Below are positions 1 to 5,318 of a stretch of 5,945 nucleotides of DNA, piece after piece. Under the pieces are notes generated by a model. It was not told the origin of the DNA. It saw nothing but the letters and a program-made list of their open reading frames with translations, and searched no databases. The position numbers were made by a program, and so were the translations under genes. Positions within the stretch are counted from its first letter, which is position 1; each line of letters opens with the position of its first letter. The stretch comes from an uncultured Sphingobium sp. (GTDB lineage Bacteria > Pseudomonadota > Alphaproteobacteria > Sphingomonadales > Sphingomonadaceae), in NCBI GenBank assembly GCA_913773715.1, contig CAJYHD010000388.1, positions 1 to 5,945 on the forward strand, read 5' to 3'.

Positions 1-519
1 CGTCTGTCCTATTACATGATCCTGGCGACGGCGGGGCACGATACCACCAGCGCGTCGATCGCAGGCGGGCTGCTGGCATTGATCGAGGCGCCCGAGCAGC
101 ATGCGATGTTGCGAAAGGATATGGGCCTGCTGCCCAATTTCGCGACCGAAGCGATCCGATGGACGGCGCCGGTCAAGCATTTCATGCGCACCGTTCAGGC
201 TGATTGCGACCTGAATGGCCGCGCCCTGCGCGCCGGCGATTCGCTGCTGCTGTCCTATGCATCCGGCTGTCGGGACGGCCGCGCCTTTGACGATCCCGAC
301 AGTTTTCAAGTCAATCGCACGCCGAACAACCATCTGGCATTCGGCTATGGGCCGCATCAATGCCTTGGTCAGTATCTCGCCAAACTGGAGATCGCTGCCT
401 TCCACCGCGCTTTCTGGGATCGCATCGCGGATGTCGAACTCGATGGCGAACCGTCCTATGTCGCATCATGTTTTGTGAGCGGGCTGAAGCATTTGCCTAT
501 CCGTTTCACGGTAAAGTGA
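1..519 (+). CDS. Cytochrome P450, CYP108-like, C-terminal part (5' truncated)
   Basis: This is the last 172 codons of a soluble bacterial P450, a heme monooxygenase that inserts one oxygen atom from O2 using electrons from a ferredoxin and reductase. The reading frame is open from base 1, so the N-terminal part (more than half the usual ~400-430 residues) lies upstream. Counting from the first visible codon, the I-helix oxygen-activation motif AGHDTT is at 11-16, the K-helix ExxR (EAIR) at 50-53, and the heme loop FGYGPHQCLG at 114-123 with C121 as the heme-thiolate ligand. No membrane anchor is visible. The stretches WTAPVKHFMRT, HLAFGYGPHQCLGQYLAKLE and the ending LPIRFT closely match P450terp (CYP108A1, alpha-terpineol hydroxylase) as I recall it. 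Sphingomonads carry related CYP108D members that bind cyclic hydrocarbons. P450 identity is near certain; the CYP108 assignment is from memory, and the substrate is unknown. No ferredoxin gene lies in the window. The TetR gene follows after 16 bp. Confidence 0.96.
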   Translation, partial: RLSYYMILATAGHDTTSASIAGGLLALIEAPEQHAMLRKDMGLLPNFATEAIRWTAPVKHFMRTVQADCDLNGRALRAGDSLLLSYASGCRDGRAFDDPDSFQVNRTPNNHLAFGYGPHQCLGQYLAKLEIAAFHRAFWDRIADVELDGEPSYVASCFVSGLKHLPIRFTVK

Positions 520-535
520 ACGAAGGAAGATCGTT

Positions 536-1171
536 ATGGCCACTGCCACCCGGCGTCGCAGCAGGGCGACGCCGCAAGAATCCGGATCAGCGCGCGAACT
601 CGTCCTCGCGGCATCGAAGTTGATGGCGGAGCGCGATTCGCTGGACGTCTCGTTCGTCGATATCGCGGAGCAGGCAGGGCTGCCGCAGGGGCTGATCGGC
701 TATTATTTCGGAAACAAGGAAGGGCTGTTGTTCGCGGTTTTGGAGTCGAGCGTCGGCGATGCGCTGAAGGAGCTCGATAACCTGCTGCAGTCCGACCTGA
801 CCCCGGAAGAGAAGATGCGGCTGCATCTGCATGGCGTGGTCATGGCCTATTTCCGCGCTCCATTCTTCAACCGCCTTCTGCAGTTCATGTCACGGAATGC
901 CTCGGCGGAAAGGGCGGCGGCGCTGACGGAGCAGTTCATCCGCCCGATGACCGCCGCGCAGGAGCGGATCATCGATGAAGGCGTAGCGGCGGGTATATTC
1001 CGGCCCATCGACAAGATGTTGTTCTTCTTTGCGACGGTCGGCGCCGCCGACGGCCTTCACGCGTCCCGCTTCATCCTGACCGCAGTGTTCGGGGAGGAAC
1101 TGGATGCCGCGCTGAGCAAGCGCAACGCAAAGCTGATCGTCGACGTCTTTATGCGCTTTCTGCTGGTCTAG
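536..1171 (+). CDS. TetR/AcrR-family transcriptional regulator
   Basis: A 211-residue protein of normal TetR-family length, expected to bind operator DNA as a dimer and release it when a small ligand binds the C-terminal domain. The N-terminus is basic (RRRSR at 6-10). The helix-turn-helix spans about 38-57, with the family pattern VSFVDIAEQAGLPQGLIGYYF followed by GNKEGLL at 59-65. From about 75 onward it is helical and variable, with a Phe-rich stretch (MLFFFATVGAADGLH) that probably forms part of the ligand pocket or dimer face; I cannot assign a ligand. The ATG at 536 is supported by AAGGA at 523-527 with an 8-base spacer. The gene begins 16 bp after the P450 stop and no separate promoter is visible there, so the two are probably co-transcribed. 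A palindrome in the promoter of the downstream receptor gene (1381-1409) is the best candidate operator. Repression is assumed, since most family members repress. Confidence 0.93.
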   Translation: MATATRRRSRATPQESGSARELVLAASKLMAERDSLDVSFVDIAEQAGLPQGLIGYYFGNKEGLLFAVLESSVGDALKELDNLLQSDLTPEEKMRLHLHGVVMAYFRAPFFNRLLQFMSRNASAERAAALTEQFIRPMTAAQERIIDEGVAAGIFRPIDKMLFFFATVGAADGLHASRFILTAVFGEELDAALSKRNAKLIVDVFMRFLLV

Positions 1172-1186
1172 CGTCGCAACGCAGTC

Positions 1187-1220
1187 GGCCGGCACCGATC
1201 GCAGGTGGCCGGCCGGCACC
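1187..1220 (+). repeat. Short direct repeat GGCCGGCACC, two copies
   Basis: GGCCGGCACC occurs at 1187-1196 and again at 1211-1220, 24 bp apart start to start. Each copy is preceded by a GCAG (1181-1184 and 1201-1204). The second copy sits in a run of overlapping GGCC/CCGG palindromes. It lies just after the tetR stop. It may be a duplicated segment or part of a 3' structure; no function can be assigned, and short GC repeats are common in DNA of this composition. Confidence 0.6.
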
Positions 1221-1240
1221 CCTCCCATCTTCACGATATT

Positions 1241-1258
1241 GACGACCGGGAGGTCGTC
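1241..1258 (+). terminator. Perfect 7-bp hairpin after tetR, candidate terminator
   Basis: GACGACC (1241-1247) and GGTCGTC (1252-1258) are perfectly complementary around a GGGA loop. It lies 70 bp after the tetR stop and before a second hairpin at 1265-1282. No T-tract follows, so it is not a canonical intrinsic terminator. It could be a 3' mRNA end stabiliser, a processed terminus, or an 18-bp protein-binding palindrome. The structure is certain as sequence; the role is a guess. Confidence 0.4.
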
Positions 1259-1264
1259 GCACTT

Positions 1265-1282
1265 GCCCCGCATTGCCGGGGC
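1265..1282 (+). terminator. GC-rich 6-bp hairpin, candidate terminator
   Basis: GCCCCG (1265-1270) pairs with CGGGGC (1277-1282) around a 6-base loop, only 6 bases after the preceding hairpin. No U-run follows. Two adjacent hairpins between the P450-tetR unit and the receptor promoter fit a transcript 3' end, but termination is inferred from position only. Confidence 0.4.
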
Positions 1283-1374
1283 GGGCGACGCCTATGGGAG
1301 CATCACACCCTGGCCGAAAGGGGGGGCAAACCCGCAGGTCATACACGGCGACAAATCGTCCGCAAATTTTTCTG

Positions 1375-1404
1375 TTGACCTTGTTTGTGCGCTCAAACAA
1401 TATT
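1375..1404 (+). promoter_or_regulatory. Sigma70-like promoter of the receptor operon
   Basis: TTGACC at 1375-1380 matches the -35 consensus TTGACA at five of six positions. AATATT at 1399-1404 matches TATAAT at four of six, with an 18-bp spacer. The region from about 1351 to 1435 is clearly richer in A and T than its surroundings. Transcription would start near 1411, giving a leader of about 36 bases before the receptor ATG at 1447. A start there would also exclude the upstream in-frame ATG at 1273. No other convincing promoter was found between tetR and the receptor. Confidence 0.55.
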
Positions 1405-1409
1405 GGTTG
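1381..1409 (+). promoter_or_regulatory. Candidate TetR-type operator: three half-sites in the promoter
   Basis: TTGTTTG (1381-1387) and CAAACAA (1394-1400) form a perfect 7-bp inverted repeat around TGCGCT, whose core GCGC is also symmetric. Over the 20-bp palindrome, 18 bases obey the symmetry. A third half-site, TTGGTTG (1403-1409), pairs with the middle one to form a second near-palindrome (1394-1409, seven of eight pairs). Its centre is 11 bp from the first, about one helical turn. The first palindrome fills the space between the -35 and -10, and the second covers the -10. Bound protein would therefore block RNA polymerase. Size, symmetry and proximity to a TetR gene suggest that protein as the ligand; this is inference. 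Confidence 0.6.
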
Positions 1410-1411
1410 GA

Positions 1412-1426
1412 CGTCGGAAAACGACG
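1412..1426 (+). promoter_or_regulatory. Small hairpin in the receptor mRNA leader
   Basis: CGTCG (1412-1416) and CGACG (1422-1426) pair perfectly around GAAAA. If transcription starts near 1411, this stem forms the very 5' end of the mRNA and could protect it from 5'-end decay. It leaves the ribosome binding site at 1436-1442 free. The stem is only 5 bp, so a functional role is tentative. Confidence 0.3.
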
Positions 1427-1435
1427 CTTTAAATT

Positions 1436-1442
1436 GGAGAGG
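1436..1442 (+). promoter_or_regulatory. Ribosome binding site fixing the receptor start
   Basis: GGAGAGG at 1436-1442 lies 4 bases before the ATG at 1447 (7 bases counting from GGAG). No comparable site precedes the in-frame ATGs at 1273 or 1294. This site and the signal peptide that begins immediately at 1447 select the 780-residue product. Confidence 0.75.
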
Positions 1443-1446
1443 CGAA

Positions 1447-3789
1447 ATGCAGGGATGGTTGGCGGCGGGAGTTTCGCTGGGCATCGCGACGTCCGCAGCG
1501 GCGCAAACAGAGCCTGCGGGCACCGGCGCTGCGGCTCCGATTCCGGCCCAAGCGCAATCGCAAAGTGACACGGGCGATGGTGCCTTGTCGGATATCATCG
1601 TCACTGCGCAGCGCCGTTCGGAACGGCTTCAGGACGTGCCGATCGCCGTCACTGCGGCGGACGCCGATGCCCTGGCCACTGCGCGGGTCGACAACATCTC
1701 CAACATAACGGCGATCTCGCCGAGCATTCAATTCCGGGCGAGCAACATCTCGTCGTCCACCGCCAACGTCATCATCCGTGGTCTCGGAACGACCGGCAAC
1801 AGCCGGTCGTTCGAGGGAGCGGTCGGGATTTTCATCGACGGTGTCTATCGGACGCGAGCTGCCTCCGCGCTCGAAAACTTCCTTGACGTCGGCTCGGTCC
1901 AGGTGCTGCGCGGGCCGCAGGGAACGCTGTTTGGCAAGAACACGTCCGGCGGCGCCGTGCTGATCGATTCGACGCGCCCGAACGTCAACCGGGTCGAGGG
2001 GCGTTACGAAGCCAGCTACGGCAACGAGGACATCTATTCCGGGAAGGCTGCGATCAACGTGCCGTTGGTCGACGGGGTCGCCGCGCTGCGCGTCTCTGCG
2101 CTTTACGGCAAGAGCGCGGGTTTCCTGACGGACGTGAACACCGGCGAGGACGTCAATGGCAAGACGTCGCGGGCGTTCAAGGCACAGTTGCTGATCGATC
2201 CGTCAGACAGTTACGCGCTGCAACTGATCGGTGACTATTCGAAGTCCACCGGCAATTGCTGCTATGGCAGCGTCGACTACATCAACGGCCCGACCCAGCC
2301 GCTGATCGACGGTCTGACCCGCGCGGGGGGGCTGGCAGTGCCGCAGGGATACCCGGCGCGGCAGACCGCGTTGACCCAGCCCACGCGGCAGACCGTCACC
2401 GACTATGGCTTTACCGGTATCTTCACCGCCGGGATCGGCGAGGGCGAACTCAAGTCCGTCACCGCTGTCCGGCATTTTTCACTAAGTCAGCTGGATGCCG
2501 ACGCAGACTTTTCGGCTGCCGACGTGTTCCGACTGGATGAAACATTCGACAGCCAGTTCCTGTCGCAGGAACTCACCTACACGACCCCCGTCGCGCCGCT
2601 GAACGCGAATCTCGTGCTGGGCGCCTTCATCTCCGACGAACAGCTCAAGATGACGCGCCGCGTTTATTGGGGCAGCCAGGCGCAAGTCTATATCAACACG
2701 CTGCTGTTTTCGGGGTTGGGTCTGCCGCCAGGAACCGCGGCGGCACCGCCCGGGCTGTGGGCATCGGAGCGCATGGCCGGATCGGCAAGTTCTTATGCCG
2801 GTTTCGCCCATTTCGATGCGAAGCTGTCGTCGACGGTCAATCTGATCCTCGGTGCGCGCTATTCGATCGAGCGAAAGACCGGCCGCTTCGGCTACGACTT
2901 CTTTACGCCGCTTCGTAACGCGGCCTTCCGCGTGCTGCAGGTGGCACCCGGTCCCAGCTATGATCGGGCGACGAACAATCGTGCGCTCAGCGGCACGGTG
3001 GGGCTGCAGTATCGGCCAAATGCCGACACGATGGTCTATCTGACCTACAATCGCGGGTTTAAGGCGGGCGGCGTCAACATCGACGCAAACGCCGCGGGCA
3101 CGAATATCAACAATCCGGCCGAGGTGCCGGGCGCGCTGCCGCTCAATCCCATCTATCGCCCGGAAACGGTCAACGCCGGCGAGTTTGGCGCGAAGCTCCA
3201 GTATCTGGGCGGCCGCGCGCGGACGAACGTCGCGGTCTTCTACAACAGCATCACGAACCTTCAGGTCGCGCAGTTCGTCGGCTTGCGCTTCACCGTGCTC
3301 AACGCCCGCTCGGCGGAGCTTTACGGGGCGGAAATCGAGAATCTCTTCGAGATTGTCCCGGGTGTGCAGTTAAATCTCGATGCGACGTGGCTGCCGCATG
3401 CGCAATATGGCAGCGATGCCTCACTGGGCTCGGCCCTGTCGGGTCAGCGGTTCCGGTATGCGCCGAAGCTGGCGGGCAACGCGTCCCTGAACCTCGATCT
3501 GCCGATGACCTCGGACCTGCGGCTGACCGGGCGCGCGCAATATCAATACTCAAGCGCGCAGTTCATCAACACCGCGTCCGTCGCGAACCGTGGTGCAGTG
3601 TCGGTGGTAAACGCAAACCTGGGCCTTAAGTCGGAGCGGTTGGGCGTCACGATCGAGGGCTTTGTCCAGAACCTGTTCAACAAGACCTATCCGACCGTCG
3701 CCTTCAACACGCCGCTGCAGGCGGGGGACGAGAATGTCTATCTTGCGCCGTCGCGGACGTACGGCGTGACGCTTCGCGGGTCATTCTGA
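1447..3789 (+). CDS. TonB-dependent outer-membrane receptor
   Basis: A 780-residue outer-membrane beta-barrel with an N-terminal plug, which imports a specific substrate into the periplasm using energy from TonB-ExbB-ExbD. Residues 1-19 form a signal peptide ending SAAA before Q20, followed by an Ala/Gln/Pro-rich linker to about 47. The TonB box DIIVTAQRR is at 49-57. The plug spans about 61-178, with VIIRGLG (108-114), FIDGVYR (129-135) and the conserved VLRGPQGTLFGKNTSGGAV (153-171). The rest is barrel, including YLTYNRGFKAGG and a late VQNLFNKTY strand, and it ends YGVTLRGSF with the C-terminal Phe typical of barrel assembly. Adjacent cysteines C271-C272 lie early in the barrel and may form a loop disulfide. 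The signal peptide is odd in lacking a basic residue near its N-terminus. The frame extends upstream to an ATG at 1273, but that stretch covers the promoter and has no signal-like start. The ligase begins 2 bp after the stop, so a linked catabolic substrate is more likely than a siderophore. The substrate is unknown. Confidence 0.95.
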   Translation: MQGWLAAGVSLGIATSAAAQTEPAGTGAAAPIPAQAQSQSDTGDGALSDIIVTAQRRSERLQDVPIAVTAADADALATARVDNISNITAISPSIQFRASNISSSTANVIIRGLGTTGNSRSFEGAVGIFIDGVYRTRAASALENFLDVGSVQVLRGPQGTLFGKNTSGGAVLIDSTRPNVNRVEGRYEASYGNEDIYSGKAAINVPLVDGVAALRVSALYGKSAGFLTDVNTGEDVNGKTSRAFKAQLLIDPSDSYALQLIGDYSKSTGNCCYGSVDYINGPTQPLIDGLTRAGGLAVPQGYPARQTALTQPTRQTVTDYGFTGIFTAGIGEGELKSVTAVRHFSLSQLDADADFSAADVFRLDETFDSQFLSQELTYTTPVAPLNANLVLGAFISDEQLKMTRRVYWGSQAQVYINTLLFSGLGLPPGTAAAPPGLWASERMAGSASSYAGFAHFDAKLSSTVNLILGARYSIERKTGRFGYDFFTPLRNAAFRVLQVAPGPSYDRATNNRALSGTVGLQYRPNADTMVYLTYNRGFKAGGVNIDANAAGTNINNPAEVPGALPLNPIYRPETVNAGEFGAKLQYLGGRARTNVAVFYNSITNLQVAQFVGLRFTVLNARSAELYGAEIENLFEIVPGVQLNLDATWLPHAQYGSDASLGSALSGQRFRYAPKLAGNASLNLDLPMTSDLRLTGRAQYQYSSAQFINTASVANRGAVSVVNANLGLKSERLGVTIEGFVQNLFNKTYPTVAFNTPLQAGDENVYLAPSRTYGVTLRGSF

Positions 3790-3791
3790 CC

Positions 3792-5318
3792 ATGACTGCG
3801 CCCGACAGCCAACATCCGGCACGTTACGCGATGACTAACGGCGACAAGCCTGCGGTGATCGATGCGGCGACCGGAGCGGTTGTTTCCTACGCCGAACTAG
3901 ATGCGCGATCGAATCGTTACGCGCATCTGTTTCGGGCGTCGGGCTTGGCCCCCGGCGATGTCATTGCGGTCCTGCTCGACAACCATCCGGTGTATTTTGA
4001 TATCGCTTGGGGCGCGCAGCGGGCCGGCCTCTACCTCACCTGCATTTCGACCAAGCTGACGCCGGCGGAGATCGGCTACATCGTTGCCGATAGCGGGGCG
4101 GAGCTGGTCATTGCGTCGCGGGCCTTGGCAAGCGAGGCCGTTCGCGCGGCGATCGGCAATGCCGCCCTTCTGCTTGTCGAGGACGATCCCGCCAGCGACC
4201 AGCCCGAAACGCCGATCGCCGACGAACGCGGCGGGACCGACATGCTCTATTCGTCGGGGACGACCGGCCGACCCAAGGGCATTCGTCCCGCCCTTCCGGA
4301 AAATCCCGATATCGCCGCGCCCAATGCCATCAGCGATCTGGGCTCGGCGCGCTTGGGCATGGGGCCCGACACCGTCTATTTCGGTCCGGCCCCGCTCTAT
4401 CACGCTGCGCCCCTGCGCTGGTCGATGGCCGTCCACCGGCTGGGCGGAACGATCGTCCTGATGGAGCGGTTCGACGCCGAAGCGGCGCTCACCGCGATCG
4501 AGCGCTATGGCGTGACGCACAGCCAATGGGTGCCGACGCATTTCGTGCGGTTGCTGAAGCTGCCGGCCGAGGTCCGTGCGCGCTACGACCACAGCACGCT
4601 GCGACTGGCGATCCATGCGGCGGCTCCCTGCCCGATCCCGGTCAAGGCGGCGATGATCGGCTGGTGGGGTCCGATCCTGCTCGAATATTATGCCGGCACC
4701 GAGGGCAATGGCATGACGATGATCGGTTCGGCCGACTGGCTGACGCATCGAGGGTCGGTCGGCCGCGCGGTCATCGGCACGCTCAAGATCTGCGGCGAGG
4801 ACGGCGAGGAAGCGCCGGTCGGCGCCGACGGACTGGTCTATTTCGCCGATGGGCCAGGCTTCGACTATCACAACGATCCGGAAAAGACGGCGGCGGCGCA
4901 CAACCGGCACGGCTGGTCGACGCTGGGCGACATCGGTCACGTCGATGCCGAGGGCTTCCTGTACCTGACCGACCGGCAGAGTTTCATGATTATTTCCGGC
5001 GGGGTGAACGTCTATCCGCAGGAAATCGAGAACCTGCTCGTCACGCACGAGCGCGTGATGGACGCGGCCGTCATCGGCGTCCCCGATGCCGAGATGGGCG
5101 AGTGCGTCGTGGCGGTCGTCCAGCCACGCTCTTGGGACGACGCCGGGGACGCGCTCGGCGAGGAACTGATCGTCTGGATGCGCCAGAGCATGTCCGGCGT
5201 GAAGGTGCCGCGCCGGATCGAGTTCACGCCCGAATTGCCCCGCCTGCCGACCGGCAAACTCGCCAAGCGGTTACTGGTCGATCGTTATCGTACTGCGCCC
5301 CAGGAGTTGTCATCGTGA
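3792..5318 (+). CDS. Acyl-CoA synthetase (AMP-forming, ANL superfamily)
   Basis: A 508-residue cytoplasmic ligase of normal family length that activates a carboxylic acid with ATP through an acyl-adenylate and transfers it to CoA. All core motifs are present: the A3 phosphate loop SSGTTGRPKG (154-163), A5 YYAGTEG (299-305), A7 STLGDIG with D380 for ATP ribose binding, the hinge region DR (394-395), A8 ISGGVNVYPQEIE (401-413), and the A10 loop LPTGKLAKR with catalytic K489. The segments FGPAPLYHAAPLRW and SQWVPTHFVRLLKLP resemble a subfamily usually annotated simply as acyl-CoA synthetase, so chain length or ring content cannot be read out. The start at 3792 has only a weak upstream purine site and lies 2 bp after the receptor stop, suggesting translational coupling. 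A second in-frame ATG at 3831 would remove 13 residues. The acyl-CoA dehydrogenase overlaps its stop by 4 bp. Together they point to activation and beta-oxidation of an acid derived from the imported compound. Confidence 0.95.
   Translation: MTAPDSQHPARYAMTNGDKPAVIDAATGAVVSYAELDARSNRYAHLFRASGLAPGDVIAVLLDNHPVYFDIAWGAQRAGLYLTCISTKLTPAEIGYIVADSGAELVIASRALASEAVRAAIGNAALLLVEDDPASDQPETPIADERGGTDMLYSSGTTGRPKGIRPALPENPDIAAPNAISDLGSARLGMGPDTVYFGPAPLYHAAPLRWSMAVHRLGGTIVLMERFDAEAALTAIERYGVTHSQWVPTHFVRLLKLPAEVRARYDHSTLRLAIHAAAPCPIPVKAAMIGWWGPILLEYYAGTEGNGMTMIGSADWLTHRGSVGRAVIGTLKICGEDGEEAPVGADGLVYFADGPGFDYHNDPEKTAAAHNRHGWSTLGDIGHVDAEGFLYLTDRQSFMIISGGVNVYPQEIENLLVTHERVMDAAVIGVPDAEMGECVVAVVQPRSWDDAGDALGEELIVWMRQSMSGVKVPRRIEFTPELPRLPTGKLAKRLLVDRYRTAPQELSS
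5303..5306 (+). promoter_or_regulatory. Ribosome binding site supporting a GTG start
   Basis: GGAG at 5303-5306 (within AGGAG) lies 8 bases before GTG at 5315. It sits inside the last codons of the ligase gene. The next in-frame ATG, at 5360, would cut into the first conserved helix and has no such site nearby, so GTG is the likely start. Confidence 0.7.

Noticed and set aside
1149..1604. Minus-strand open frame of 151 codons crossing the intergenic region
   Set aside because: It overlaps the tetR end, the promoter and the receptor signal peptide, has low-complexity composition, and shows no family motif or convincing ribosome binding site.
2325..2331. Run of seven G bases inside the receptor gene, considered as a phase-variation tract
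   Set aside because: It is short for a slippage tract, it encodes ordinary Ala-Gly-Gly codons, and a similar G7 run occurs in the non-coding region at 1320-1326, consistent with GC-rich composition.
3831..3833. Alternative ATG start for the ligase
   Set aside because: No better ribosome binding site precedes it, and the 3792 start gives tight coupling to the receptor stop. It stays possible, since the first 13 residues carry no conserved motif.
3897..5048. Long open frame of 383 codons on the minus strand, opposite the ligase gene
   Set aside because: Long antisense frames are expected opposite GC-rich genes. Its translation is rich in Arg, Gly and Asp without any recognisable domain, and the + strand encodes an intact ligase with all motifs.
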